Origin: Sphingomonas_O antarctica
Lineage (GTDB): Bacteria; Pseudomonadota; Alphaproteobacteria; Sphingomonadales; Sphingomonadaceae
DNA: 64,000 bases
Assembly: GCF_965137005.1 (NCBI RefSeq)
Contig: NZ_CBCRXM010000004.1
Span: 1 to 64,000, forward strand
Direction: 5' to 3'
Position numbers and translations under genes: made by a program
Part shown: in pieces, positions 49,536 through 59,137 of the stretch
Layout of the letters: each line of letters starts with the position of its first letter
Position numbering within the stretch: the first letter of the stretch is position 1
The notes under the pieces: generated by a model
Told to the model about the DNA's origin: nothing
Database searches by the model: none
Seen by the model: the letters and a program-made list of their open reading frames with translations, nothing else

Positions 49536-50186
49536 TTAGGGTGTTATGCCTGCGAAGGTGCGGATGCTGGCTACGTCGATCCGCACAGCCCGCATTCCCG
49601 TTTCGCTCCGCACGAGACGACCCTCGTCCAGTAGTTTGTTGATTGTGCCCCTGCTCAACCCCAGCGCTGCCATTGCCTGCTGGATCGTTGCGAGCATAGC
49701 GCCAGCGGGGATGGCTGAAGGATCGGCCGCGCGGCGCGCCTGAGGTTCGGCAGGGACCACATCGTCGTGAGTTTCGACTGGTGCGGTTGGCAGTGTTCGC
49801 CCCTGCTTGGTGGCTGTGGCTTTCGTGGCAATTACATGGTGAGCGATCAAACGGTCGATATGCTTGGGGCTAAAGGTAATGCCCGTCACGACAGCCGCAG
49901 AATTGCCGCCGATCAGCTCAGCGCCTGGCAACCTGACAGTGCCCCGCGACCAGACATCGTCGGCCACGCCTTCACGAACGACCCGTTGCCAAAGCTCGAC
50001 GGGCACCGCGCCGCCACGGGTGCATTCGCTTGTGCCTCGTTGATCAATCGTCTCGATGACCAAGGCATAAGAGCGCACCAGCCCGGCAGCTGTATGGTCC
50101 GCGATGATCTGGCGAGCGTTGTCGATACCAGCCGCTTCGACCAGCTCGGCGGCTTTCATCGGCGTGATGGATGTGAATGCGTTCAA
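49536..50186 (-). CDS. helix-turn-helix hypothetical protein
   Basis: A 216-residue protein. The C-terminal 60 residues are an excisionase/MerR-type DNA-binding domain (TIQQAMAALGLSRGTINKLL, DEGRLVRSETGMRAVRID). The N-terminal part (AAGLVRSYALVIETIDQRGT) is of unknown fold. It is the last gene before the right attachment site, so it may regulate or direct excision at that end, which is inference from position and domain. Confidence 0.7.
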   Translation of the reverse strand: MNAFTSITPMKAAELVEAAGIDNARQIIADHTAAGLVRSYALVIETIDQRGTSECTRGGAVPVELWQRVVREGVADDVWSRGTVRLPGAELIGGNSAAVVTGITFSPKHIDRLIAHHVIATKATATKQGRTLPTAPVETHDDVVPAEPQARRAADPSAIPAGAMLATIQQAMAALGLSRGTINKLLDEGRLVRSETGMRAVRIDVASIRTFAGITP

Positions 50187-50392
50187 GACTGCTCCGCCGC
50201 ATGTTGCGTATTCCAGCGCGCGATATGCGATGGCACCGATGAAGAAACCGCTATCTGTCGGGGCGAATGCCGTCGCCCTTGGTCACCGTTGTGCACGGTC
50301 GATCAAATACACGATGAGGGAACAACTGTGGGGAGCAGCCAAGCGCTGGCGGCATTTTCTGCCGTAAATCCAACAACTTAGCTGAAGATACT

Positions 50393-50479
50393 TGGTGCCC
50401 AGAAGAGGACTCGAACCTCCACGGCCTTGCGACCGCCAGCACCTGAAGCTGGTGCGTCTACCAATTCCGCCATCTGGGC
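50393..50479 (-). tRNA. tRNA-Leu(CAG)
   Basis: An 87-base tRNA with encoded CCA. The acceptor GCCCAGA pairs with TCTGGGC, the anticodon loop TTCAGGT gives anticodon CAG, there is a long variable arm (GGTCGCAAGGCC), and the T-loop is GGTTCGAGTCC. The 3' end faces left into the island, and its last bases are duplicated at 12.69 kb beside the integrase, so this is the island's attachment gene, kept intact. Confidence 0.95.
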
Positions 50480-50553
50480 ACGGGGTAGGGGGCGGCCTGT
50501 AGGAGGGGGCGACGCGGCTTGTCAATCGCAGTGGCGGACGGCAAGGCGCGGCG

Positions 50554-51474
50554 ATGGACAAATTGGTCACGATCATCGGCGGCGGCGGCTTTATCGGCCG
50601 CTATGCTGCGCGCGAGCTTGCCAGGGCGGGGTGGCGCATCCGCATTGCCGCGCGCGAGCCAAAAGCGGCGTTCTTCGTGCGGCCGCAGGCGGCGTTGGGG
50701 CAGTTGAGTTTTGCGACGTGCGATATTCGCAACGCGGGGAGCGTCGCGCGCGCCGTCGATGGCAGCGATGCCGTCGTCAATCTGGTCGGGATCCTCAAGG
50801 GCAATTTCCAGGCGTTTCATGTCGACGGCGCGCGGCACGTTGCCGAGGCGGCGGCGCAAGCTGGGGCAGAAACGCTGGTGCATGTGTCGGCGATCGGTGC
50901 CGATCCGGCGAGTGCGTCCGATTATGCCGCTTCGAAGGGCGAAGGCGAGGCTGCGGTGCGCGCTGCATTCCCACAGGCGACGATCCTGCGTCCGTCGATC
51001 GTGTTCGGGCCCGAGGACGATTTCGTGAACCGCTTCGCGCGGCTGCAGGGACTGTTGCCGGTGGTGCCGATCGTGCGGCCCGAGGCGCGCTTTCAGCCGG
51101 TTTACGTGCGCGACGTGGCGCAGGCCGTTGCCGCAGCGGTAAGTGGTCAGGGCCGGGGCGAGACGTTCGAACTCGGCGGGCCCGAAGAGATCACGATGGA
51201 TGGGCTGAACCGGCGTATCGCCGGTGCGATCGGTCGGAAGGCATTTCTGCCGCTGCCCGATGCACTGACCGGCCTGATGGCCAAGGCGACGGGCTGGCTG
51301 CCGTTCGCGCCGATCACGCATGACCAGTGGACGATGCTGGGTGTGCCGAGTGTTGCGCGCGGACCGGGGCTCAAAGAACTTGGCATAACGCCGACGCCGC
51401 TCGATGCGGTCACCGATGGGTGGTTGGTGCAATACCGTCGCCACGGGCGCTTTACCGCCGACGCGGCAGCCTGA
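50554..51474 (+). CDS. NDUFA9-like NAD(P)-binding protein (complex I-associated SDR)
   Basis: A 306-residue extended/atypical short-chain dehydrogenase. The dinucleotide motif VTIIGGGGFIGRYAARELAR is at the N-terminus, with LVHVSAIGADPASASDYAASKGEGE and ILRPSIVFGPEDDFVNRFAR further on, both typical of the NDUFA9 subgroup. It is the first chromosomal gene right of the island. Its stop overlaps the uppP start (TGATG), an arrangement common in sphingomonads. Its catalytic role is uncertain. Confidence 0.88.
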   Translation: MDKLVTIIGGGGFIGRYAARELARAGWRIRIAAREPKAAFFVRPQAALGQLSFATCDIRNAGSVARAVDGSDAVVNLVGILKGNFQAFHVDGARHVAEAAAQAGAETLVHVSAIGADPASASDYAASKGEGEAAVRAAFPQATILRPSIVFGPEDDFVNRFARLQGLLPVVPIVRPEARFQPVYVRDVAQAVAAAVSGQGRGETFELGGPEEITMDGLNRRIAGAIGRKAFLPLPDALTGLMAKATGWLPFAPITHDQWTMLGVPSVARGPGLKELGITPTPLDAVTDGWLVQYRRHGRFTADAAA

Positions 51475-52274
51475 TGTCCGACACGATTTCCGCGATCATC
51501 CTCGGCATTGTCGAGGGGGTTACCGAATATCTGCCGGTGTCATCGACGGGCCATCTAATCCTCGCCAGCAAGTTGCTCGGCTATGACGATGCGCGGTGGA
51601 ATGTGTTCAACATCGCGATCCAGCCGGGGGCGATTCTGGCGATCGTCGTGCTGTATTGGCGGACGTTCCTGACCGTTGGCACCGGATTGCTCCAGCGCAG
51701 GCCCGAAGCCGTGGCGTTTACGCGCAATGTGCTCGTCGCATTCCTGCCCGCCGTGGTCGTTGGCCTCGCGGTCAAGGATCATATCGATGCGCTGTTGCAG
51801 AATGCGGTGGTCGTCGCTTGGGCGCTGATCGTCGGCGGGGTAGCGATCCTCATTATCGAGCGGCTGGCCAAACCGCGCGAGGTGCATGGCGTCGCCAATG
51901 TGACGACGGGCGAGGCGATCAAGGTCGGGTTGATGCAATGCCTCGCGATCATTCCGGGTGTCAGCCGGTCGGGCGCGACGATTATGGGCGCGATGACGCT
52001 GGGGATCGACCGGCGGACCGCGGCGGAGTTCAGCTTTTTTCTCGCGTTGCCGACGTTGGTCGGAGCAACGGTGTTGCAGATGTTCAAGCATCGGCATGAA
52101 ATCCAAGCGCATGACCTGAGCCTGATCGCGATCGGTTTCGTCGTTTCGTTCGTGGTGGCGATGGCGGTGATCAAGGGCTTCCTCGCGATCGTGACGCGGC
52201 ATGGTTTTGCACCGTTTGCCTGGTATCGAATTTTGGCTGGAAGCGCGGCCTTGGTTTGGCTATATTCAATTTAG
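51474..52274 (+). CDS. uppP: undecaprenyl-diphosphatase
   Basis: A 266-residue integral membrane phosphatase that recycles undecaprenyl carrier lipid for cell-wall synthesis. The two signature regions are present: GIVEGVTEYLPVSSTGHLIL at the N-terminus (acidic active-site motif) and IIPGVSRSGATIMGAMTLGI in the second half. Length and eight-helix layout are normal. Translationally coupled to the gene upstream. Confidence 0.95.
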   Translation: MSDTISAIILGIVEGVTEYLPVSSTGHLILASKLLGYDDARWNVFNIAIQPGAILAIVVLYWRTFLTVGTGLLQRRPEAVAFTRNVLVAFLPAVVVGLAVKDHIDALLQNAVVVAWALIVGGVAILIIERLAKPREVHGVANVTTGEAIKVGLMQCLAIIPGVSRSGATIMGAMTLGIDRRTAAEFSFFLALPTLVGATVLQMFKHRHEIQAHDLSLIAIGFVVSFVVAMAVIKGFLAIVTRHGFAPFAWYRILAGSAALVWLYSI

Positions 52275-52406
52275 GGCCGAAACGGACTTACAGAAAATGG
52301 TTGATCGGCATAGCTTCCCGCTAAGCCAATAAGTCCCGGTCCAACTAGGTCAGATATATTACCCTATTGATTGACTGTGGCGGGGAAGGTCCGTCAAAGC
52401 GCCGTC

Positions 52407-53849
52407 ATGCCGGGGGACATGCTCAAATTCGTGGTCGCGGGTCAGGACTATCCTGATAAACGCGATGCGTGGGATCGCGCGCGAGACTTTGCCGAGATCG
52501 CGGACAAATATGCGCCGGTGAAGGCCGAGGAACAGGCGTCGCGCTGTTCGCAATGCGGTGTCCCATACTGCACGGTGCATTGCCCGCTGCACAACCACAT
52601 CCCCGACTGGTTGCGTCTGACCGCCGAGGGGCGTCTGCGCGAGGCGTATGAGCTTTCCAACGCCACCTCGACCATGCCCGAGATTTGCGGGCGGATCTGC
52701 CCGCAGGACCGGCTGTGCGAGGGCAATTGCGTGATCGAATTCTCGGGCCACGGCGCGGTCACGATCGGGTCGGTCGAAAAATTCATCACCGACACGGCGT
52801 GGGAACAGGGCTGGGTCGAACCGGTTCAGGTCGGCGCTGCGCGCGGCCAATCGGTCGGGATCATCGGTGCCGGACCAGCCGGGCTGACCGCTGCCGAATT
52901 GCTGTGCGTCGAGGGCTATGAGGTCCATATTTACGACCGGCACGACCGCGCGGGCGGGCTGCTGACTTACGGTATTCCCGGCTTCAAGCTGGAAAAGCCG
53001 GTGGTCATGCGCCGCGTCGAGCGCCTGAAGGCGGCGGGTATCGTGTTTCACGAAGGCTTCGAAGTCGGGCGTGATGCGTCGATGGACGAACTGCGCCAGC
53101 GCCATGACGCGCTCCTGATCGCGACCGGCGTGTACAAGGCGCGGGCGATCAAGGCGGACGGCGTAGACCTGGACGGCGTGGTCGAGGCGCTCGATTATCT
53201 GACCGCGTCGAACCGCAAGGGGTTCGGCGATACGGTGGCGGCGTACGATGACGGTTCGCTGAATGCGCAGGGCAAACGCGTCGTCGTGATCGGCGGCGGC
53301 GATACGGCGATGGACTGTGTCCGCACGGCTGTCCGTCAAGGCGCGGCCTCGGTCGAATGCCTTTATCGTCGCGACCGCGACAACATGCCGGGGTCGCAGC
53401 GCGAAGTCGGCAATGCCGAGGAAGAGGGCGTGCGCTTTGTCTGGCTCGCCGGGCCGGAACGGTTCACCGGTGCCGATGGGCGCGTGACGGCGGTCGAGGC
53501 CAATGCAATGAAGCTGAGCGCCGCCGATGCCAGCGGTCGCCGCGCGCCGATTGCCGATCCCGATGGCGGGTTCACCGTCGAGGCGGATTTGGTCATCAAG
53601 GCGCTGGGTTTCGATGCGGAAGACCTGCCGAAATTGTTCGGCGCGCGCGACCTGGGCGTGACGCGCTGGGGCACCGTCCGCGTCGACAATGCCACGATGA
53701 TGACAAGCCTCGACGGCGTATTCGCGGCGGGCGACATCGTGCGGGGGGCGAGTTTGGTGGTGTGGGCGATCCGTGACGGGCGGGATGTGGCGGCTGCGAT
53801 GCACAAGTTTTTGCGGACGAAGGCGGCTAGCGAGAGGAAAGCGGCATGA
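52407..53849 (+). CDS. gltD: glutamate synthase small subunit
   Basis: A 480-residue NADPH-binding subunit of glutamate synthase. The N-terminal iron-sulfur region has CSQCGVPYCTVHCPLHNHIP and ICGRICPQDRLCEGNCV. The FAD-binding motif is VGIIGAGPAGLTAAELLC, the NADPH motif is VVVIGGGDTAMDCVRTAVRQ, and a second FAD segment is DGVFAAGDIVRGASLVVWAI. The start is ambiguous between ATG 52407 and 52419. It supplies electrons to GltB, encoded one gene downstream. Confidence 0.95.
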   Translation: MPGDMLKFVVAGQDYPDKRDAWDRARDFAEIADKYAPVKAEEQASRCSQCGVPYCTVHCPLHNHIPDWLRLTAEGRLREAYELSNATSTMPEICGRICPQDRLCEGNCVIEFSGHGAVTIGSVEKFITDTAWEQGWVEPVQVGAARGQSVGIIGAGPAGLTAAELLCVEGYEVHIYDRHDRAGGLLTYGIPGFKLEKPVVMRRVERLKAAGIVFHEGFEVGRDASMDELRQRHDALLIATGVYKARAIKADGVDLDGVVEALDYLTASNRKGFGDTVAAYDDGSLNAQGKRVVVIGGGDTAMDCVRTAVRQGAASVECLYRRDRDNMPGSQREVGNAEEEGVRFVWLAGPERFTGADGRVTAVEANAMKLSAADASGRRAPIADPDGGFTVEADLVIKALGFDAEDLPKLFGARDLGVTRWGTVRVDNATMMTSLDGVFAAGDIVRGASLVVWAIRDGRDVAAAMHKFLRTKAASERKAA

Positions 53850-54562
53850 AGACGATTGCATTGGTAGTTGCTCTGACGGTTGCCGCGCCCGCTTGGGCCC
53901 AGAGCAATGCGCCGGTCATGGCGCCGGTCGAAACGGTCGCTTCGCCCGTGGCAGTCGGGATCGCCGCCAAATTGCTCCCCAATGGCACTTACCGCCAGAT
54001 GTTGGGTGGCACGTTGAAGCAGATGATCGGCAGCATGACCGACGGAGTCGGCAATATGCCAATTGGCCCGATACTCAAGGCTGCAGGGCTCGATCCAGCA
54101 ATAGCGACCAAAATAAACAAGGCGACGCTTGGCGAAATCATGACGATCATGGATCCGAATTATGCCGAGCGCATGCGCCGGATGACGGGTGCGATGTTCG
54201 ACGCGATGATCCCGGTCATGGAAACGATGGAACCGGATATTCGCGCCGGGCTGGCGGTGTCGTTGCAAAATCGCTTTTCGCAGGCGCAACTGGCGGAACT
54301 GTCGGGATTCTTCTCCACACCGACCGGATCGCTTTACGCATCGCAGCAGATGACCTTGTACACCGACCCGGCAGTGATGAGCCGAATGCAGGCGATGATG
54401 CCCAAGTTGATGGCGGCGATGCCCGACATTATGGCGCAAGCGGTCAAGGCGACCGCCGACTTGCCACCGGCAAAGACGGCCAAGGATTTGACGCCCGCTG
54501 ACCGGACGCGGCTGGCCGAACTGCTCGGCGTCGACACGAAGCAACTAGACCAGAAGAAATGA
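53846..54562 (+). CDS. secreted DUF2059-like protein between gltD and gltB
   Basis: A 238-residue protein with signal peptide (MKTIALVVALTVAAPAWAQ). Its central helical region (AERMRRMTGAMFDAMIPVME, LQNRFSQAQLAELSGFFSTP, TGSLYASQQMTL) resembles DUF2059, whose 'L...FF.TP.G' motif is clear. It overlaps gltD by ATGA and gltB by ATGA, so it is translated as part of the glutamate synthase operon although periplasmic. Why such a gene sits there is not known. Confidence 0.75.
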   Translation: MKTIALVVALTVAAPAWAQSNAPVMAPVETVASPVAVGIAAKLLPNGTYRQMLGGTLKQMIGSMTDGVGNMPIGPILKAAGLDPAIATKINKATLGEIMTIMDPNYAERMRRMTGAMFDAMIPVMETMEPDIRAGLAVSLQNRFSQAQLAELSGFFSTPTGSLYASQQMTLYTDPAVMSRMQAMMPKLMAAMPDIMAQAVKATADLPPAKTAKDLTPADRTRLAELLGVDTKQLDQKK

Positions 54563-57500
54563 TCGACCAACGCGCCTACCTCGCCGAACATGGCATGTAC
54601 CGGCCCGACAGCGAGTCCGATGCGTGCGGCGTCGGCTTGGTCGCGGCGGTGGATGGCAAGCCGTCGCGGCGTGTGGTGCAATCCGTCATCGATGCATTGA
54701 AGGCGGTGTGGCATCGCGGCGCGGTCGATGCCGATGGCAAAACCGGTGATGGCGCGGGACTGCATGTCGATTTGCCGCTGCCGTTCTTTGCCGACGCCAT
54801 CGTCGCGTCGGGGCACAAACCGATCGACAAGGCGTGGGTCGGCGTCGGCATGGTGTTCCTGCCGCGAACCGATCTGGGCGCGCAGGAGGCATGCCGCACG
54901 ATCGTCGAAAGCGAGGTCATCGACGCGGGATTCAATATCTATGGCTGGCGGCAAGTGCCGGTCGACGTCTCGGTCATCGGGCTGAAGGCACAGGCGACGC
55001 GGCCCGAGATCGAGCAGATCATGATCGCCGGGCCTGACAGCAAAAAAGTGCCGGTCGAGGAGTTCGAAAAGCAGCTGTACCTCGTGCGCCGCAAGATCGA
55101 GCGCAAGGTGATCGAGGCGCAAATCCAGGGCTTCTACATCTGTTCGCTGTCAGCGCGGTCGATCGTGTACAAGGGGCTGTTCCTCGCCGAGAGCCTGTCG
55201 GTCTTCTACCCCGATCTGCAGGACGAACGTTTCGCCAGCCGCGTGGCGATTTTTCACCAGCGTTATTCGACCAACACCTTCCCGCAATGGTGGCTGGCGC
55301 AGCCGTTCCGCTGCCTCGCGCACAATGGCGAGATCAATACGATCCGCGGCAACAAGAACTGGATGAAGAGCCACGAAATCCGCATGGCCAGCCTCGCCTT
55401 TGGCGATGCCCAGGCGGAGGTGAAGCCGGTCATTCCCGCGGGCGCGAGCGACACTGCCGCGCTGGATGCGGTGTTCGAGGTGATCTGCCGTTCGGGCCGC
55501 GATGCACCGACCGCCAAGACAATGCTGGTGCCCGAGGCGTGGGAGGCCGACCCGCGCATGCCGCCCGAGCACCGCGCAATGTATTCGTTTCTGGCGAGCG
55601 TGATGGAGCCGTGGGACGGCCCTGCCGCGCTGGCGATGACCGACGGGCGCTGGGCCGTGGCGGGGGTCGATCGCAACGCGCTGCGACCGTTGCGCACGAT
55701 GCTGACCGACGACGGTTTGCTGGTCGTCGGGTCCGAGGCAGGCATGGTCGTCGTTCCCGAATCGACCATCATCGCCAAGGGCGCACTGGGGCCGGGGCAG
55801 ATGATCGCGGTCGATCTCGACAGCGGCAAATTGTACCGCGACCGCGCGATCAAGGATCGGCTGGCTGGAGAGGCGGATTATGCGGCGCGCGTCGCCGATT
55901 TCCTGACCCTCGCCGATCTGCCCGAACCCGGCATTGCCGAACCCGCCTGGTCGCGTGCCGAACTGACGCAGCGGCAGGTCGCGGCGGGTCTGACGATGGA
56001 GGATATGGAACTGATCCTCGCGCCGATGGCGGAGGATGCCAAGGAAGCGATCGGCTCGATGGGCGACGACACGCCGCTCGCGGTGATTTCGGACAATCCG
56101 CGCGCGATCCACCATTTCTTCCGCCAGAATTTCGCGCAGGTCACGAACCCGCCGATCGACAGTTTGCGCGAACGCCAGGTGATGAGCCTGAAGACGCGGT
56201 TCGGGAACCTGACCAACATTCTCGATCAGGGCGATGGGCGCGACCGCGTGCTGGTGCTCGACACGCCGGTGCTGACCAATGCCGACTGGGCGCGGCTGAA
56301 GGCGAGCTTCGGCGGCAGCGTCGCGCAGATCGACTGCACCTACGAGGCGGAAAGTGGCGCGGCAGGACTGCGCGCGGCGATTGCGCGCGTCCGTGCCGAG
56401 GCCGAGCAGGCGGTGCGACGGGGCGAGAGCGAGCTGTTCCTGACCGACGAGGGCGTCGGGCCCGAGCGGGTGGCAATGCAGATGATCCTCGCCGCGGCGG
56501 CAGTGCACACGCATCTCGTCCGCAAGGGGCTGCGCTCGTTCGCCAGCATCAACGTGCGCGCGGCGGAATGCCTCGATACGCATTATCACGCGGTGCTGAT
56601 CGGCGTCGGCGCGACGACGGTGAATGCGTATCTCAGCGAGGCGGCGATCGCCGATCGCCACGCGCGCGGATTGCTCGGCGATGCGCCGCTGGCGGACAGC
56701 GTCGAGCGCGCGCGCAAGGCGGTCAATGACGGGCTGCTCAAGATCATGGCGAAAATGGGCATCGCGGTGATCTCCTCCTATCGTGGCGGGTATAATTTCG
56801 AGGCGGTGGGGCTCAGCCGCGCGCTGGTCAACGACCTGTTCCCCGGCATGCCCGCGAAGATTTCGGGCGAGGGCTATGACAGCCTCGCGCTCAATGCGTC
56901 CGAGCGGCACGAAAAGGCGTTTGGCAGCGCGGTGGCGACGTTGCCGATCGGCGGCTTCTATCGTCAGCGCATGGGCGGAGAAGCGCACGCTTATTCCGCA
57001 CCGCTGATGCATTTGCTGCAAAAAGCGGTCGGGTCGGACAGCTATTCGACCTATCTGCAATTCGCGCGCGGGGTGCAGGATCTGCCCCCGGTCTATCTGC
57101 GCGATCTGCTGGAATTCAACTGGCCGAAGGAGCCCGCGCCGATCGACGAGGTCGAGGCGATCACCGAAATCCGCAAGCGTTTCGTGACACCCGGCATGTC
57201 GCTCGGCGCGCTGTCGCCTGAGGCGCATGAAACGCTGGCTATTGCCATGAACCGCATCGGCGCGCGCGCGGTGTCGGGCGAGGGCGGCGAGGACAGCGCG
57301 CGGTTCAAACCCTATCCCAATGGCGACAATGCCAATTCGGGGATCAAACAGGTCGCGAGCGGGCGCTTCGGCGTTACCGCCGAATATCTGGGTGCTGCCG
57401 AAGAGATCGAGATCAAGGTCGCGCAGGGTGCCAAGCCGGGCGAGGGCGGGCAGTTGCCCGGCTTCAAGGTCACCGAATTCATCGCCAAATTGCGCCACGC

Positions 57501-59067
57501 GACCCCCGGCGTCAGCCTGATTTCGCCGCCGCCACACCACGACATTTATTCGATCGAGGATCTGGCCCAGCTGATCTACGATCTGAAACAGATCAATCCG
57601 CATGCACGGGTCTGCGTGAAGTTGGTCAGTGCGGCGGGCATTGGCACCGTGGCGGCAGGGGTGGCCAAGGCGCATGCCGATGTCATCCTGGTTGCCGGGC
57701 ATGTCGGCGGCACGGGCGCCAGCCCCCAGACCAGCATCAAATATGCCGGCACGCCGTGGGAAATGGGGCTGAGCGAGGTCAACCAGACGCTCACGCTGAA
57801 TGGCCTGCGTGGGCGTGTGAAGTTGCGTACCGATGGCGGGCTCAAGACCGGGCGCGACATCGTCATCGCCGCGATTTTGGGCGCGGAAGAGTTCGGCATC
57901 GGGACGCTGAGCCTCGTCGCGATGGGCTGCATCATGGTGCGGCAATGCCATTCGAACACCTGCCCCGTGGGCGTGTGCGTGCAGGACGAACGGCTGCGCG
58001 AAAAATTCACCGGCACGCCCGAAAAGGTCATCAATCTGATGACCTTCATCGCCGAGGAAGTCCGCGAAATCCTCGCACGGCTGGGTTTCCGCAGCCTGGA
58101 CGACGTCATCGGTCGCACCGATCTGTTGCGTCAGGTCAGCCGCGGTGCCGAGCATCTCGACGACCTCGATCTCAACCCGATCCTGGCGAAAGTCGACGCG
58201 ACCGACGCGGAGCGCCGCTTCAGCCTCAGCACGTTCCGCAACGCCGTTCCCGACAGCCTCGACGCACAGATCCTGCGCGACACGGCCCCGGTGTTCGACC
58301 GCCGCGAAAAGATGCAATTGACCTACACGGTGCGCAACACCCACCGCGCGGTCGGCACGCGGCTGTCGGCGGAAATCACTGCCAAATACGGCATGAGCGC
58401 GCTTGCCGATGGCCACGTCCAGGTGCGTCTGCGCGGCTCGGCGGGACAAAGCCTCGGCGCGTTCCTGTGCAAGGGCATCACCCTCGAAGTGTTCGGTGAG
58501 GCTAATGACTATGTCGGCAAAGGACTTTCCGGGGGCATCATCGCGGTGCGACCGATGGTCAGCTCACCGCTCGCCAGCCAGGACAATGTGATCATCGGCA
58601 ACACCGTCCTGTACGGCGCGACATCGGGGCAGTTGTTCGCGGCGGGGAAGGCGGGCGAACGCTTCGGCGTGCGCAATTCGGGCGCGGACGTGGTGGTCGA
58701 AGGCTGCGGCGCGAATGGCTGTGAATATATGACCGGCGGCGTGGCCGTGATCCTCGGGCGGACCGGCGGCAATTTCGGCGCGGGCATGTCGGGCGGCATG
58801 GCCTTCGTGCTCGATCTCGACGGCCATTTCGAAGCGCGCGCCAATCCCGAAACCATCGTCCTGCGCCGGATCGGCTCGGCCTGGTGGGAAGGGCGGTTGC
58901 GCGCGCTGATCGAAACGCATGTCGCGATGACCGACAGCCGTTGGGCTGCATCGGTCCTCGACGATTGGGGCAGCTATGTCGGCAAATTCTGGCAGGTAGT
59001 CCCCCGCGAAATGCTCACGCGGCTGGCACACCCGCTCGACGACGAGGTGGCCATCGCCGCCGAATGA
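54559..59067 (+). CDS. gltB: glutamate synthase large subunit
   Basis: A full-length 1502-residue large subunit. The N-terminal glutaminase domain has nucleophile Cys23 (SDACGVGLVAAVDG) after a short propeptide and carries QRYSTNTFPQWWLAQPFRCL. The FMN/synthase domain has GEGGEDSARF, KPGEGGQLPG and SPPPHHDIYSIEDLAQLIYD. A 3Fe-4S cysteine cluster is at CIMVRQCHSNTCPVGVC. The C-terminal beta-helix ends around EYMTGGVAVILG. It makes two glutamates from glutamine and 2-oxoglutarate with electrons from GltD. Confidence 0.97.
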   Translation: MIDQRAYLAEHGMYRPDSESDACGVGLVAAVDGKPSRRVVQSVIDALKAVWHRGAVDADGKTGDGAGLHVDLPLPFFADAIVASGHKPIDKAWVGVGMVFLPRTDLGAQEACRTIVESEVIDAGFNIYGWRQVPVDVSVIGLKAQATRPEIEQIMIAGPDSKKVPVEEFEKQLYLVRRKIERKVIEAQIQGFYICSLSARSIVYKGLFLAESLSVFYPDLQDERFASRVAIFHQRYSTNTFPQWWLAQPFRCLAHNGEINTIRGNKNWMKSHEIRMASLAFGDAQAEVKPVIPAGASDTAALDAVFEVICRSGRDAPTAKTMLVPEAWEADPRMPPEHRAMYSFLASVMEPWDGPAALAMTDGRWAVAGVDRNALRPLRTMLTDDGLLVVGSEAGMVVVPESTIIAKGALGPGQMIAVDLDSGKLYRDRAIKDRLAGEADYAARVADFLTLADLPEPGIAEPAWSRAELTQRQVAAGLTMEDMELILAPMAEDAKEAIGSMGDDTPLAVISDNPRAIHHFFRQNFAQVTNPPIDSLRERQVMSLKTRFGNLTNILDQGDGRDRVLVLDTPVLTNADWARLKASFGGSVAQIDCTYEAESGAAGLRAAIARVRAEAEQAVRRGESELFLTDEGVGPERVAMQMILAAAAVHTHLVRKGLRSFASINVRAAECLDTHYHAVLIGVGATTVNAYLSEAAIADRHARGLLGDAPLADSVERARKAVNDGLLKIMAKMGIAVISSYRGGYNFEAVGLSRALVNDLFPGMPAKISGEGYDSLALNASERHEKAFGSAVATLPIGGFYRQRMGGEAHAYSAPLMHLLQKAVGSDSYSTYLQFARGVQDLPPVYLRDLLEFNWPKEPAPIDEVEAITEIRKRFVTPGMSLGALSPEAHETLAIAMNRIGARAVSGEGGEDSARFKPYPNGDNANSGIKQVASGRFGVTAEYLGAAEEIEIKVAQGAKPGEGGQLPGFKVTEFIAKLRHATPGVSLISPPPHHDIYSIEDLAQLIYDLKQINPHARVCVKLVSAAGIGTVAAGVAKAHADVILVAGHVGGTGASPQTSIKYAGTPWEMGLSEVNQTLTLNGLRGRVKLRTDGGLKTGRDIVIAAILGAEEFGIGTLSLVAMGCIMVRQCHSNTCPVGVCVQDERLREKFTGTPEKVINLMTFIAEEVREILARLGFRSLDDVIGRTDLLRQVSRGAEHLDDLDLNPILAKVDATDAERRFSLSTFRNAVPDSLDAQILRDTAPVFDRREKMQLTYTVRNTHRAVGTRLSAEITAKYGMSALADGHVQVRLRGSAGQSLGAFLCKGITLEVFGEANDYVGKGLSGGIIAVRPMVSSPLASQDNVIIGNTVLYGATSGQLFAAGKAGERFGVRNSGADVVVEGCGANGCEYMTGGVAVILGRTGGNFGAGMSGGMAFVLDLDGHFEARANPETIVLRRIGSAWWEGRLRALIETHVAMTDSRWAASVLDDWGSYVGKFWQVVPREMLTRLAHPLDDEVAIAAE

Positions 59068-59073
59068 CGTTCA

Positions 59074-59091
59074 GCGGCGGTAAAGCGCCGC
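59074..59091. terminator. hairpin after gltB
   Basis: GCGGCG (59074-59079) and CGCCGC (59086-59091) can pair shortly after the gltB stop. There is no T-tract. Confidence 0.4.
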
Positions 59092-59137
59092 ACGTGCAGG
59101 GCTTTGGCATTCTGCTGACTTCTGATAGGTTTAGCTC

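Larger units (their letters stand above)
12696..50417. mobile_element. integrative genomic island at tRNA-Leu(CAG)
   Basis: The bounds are the two copies of the tRNA-Leu 3' end: the fragment next to the integrase on the left and the intact tRNA on the right, in the same orientation. Inside are a P4-type integrase, AlpA-like regulator, primase, helicase, DUF5681 gene, phage ejection proteins, an HNH protein and a PIN/ImmA module. An 18-kb Tn3-family transposon is also present. Without that transposon the island is about 19.7 kb. Genes on both sides look like chromosome. Terminase, portal and capsid genes are not seen. Confidence 0.7.

Noticed and set aside
52359..53861. 500-codon minus-strand frame opposite gltD
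   Set aside because: Antisense shadow of a complete gltD; no recognisable motif and no ribosome site.
55150..58449. Open frame of 1099 codons on the minus strand
   Set aside because: It lies wholly opposite gltB, whose domains and active-site motifs are complete. The minus-strand protein is Arg/His-rich with no ordered motifs, as expected from the antisense of a high-GC gene.
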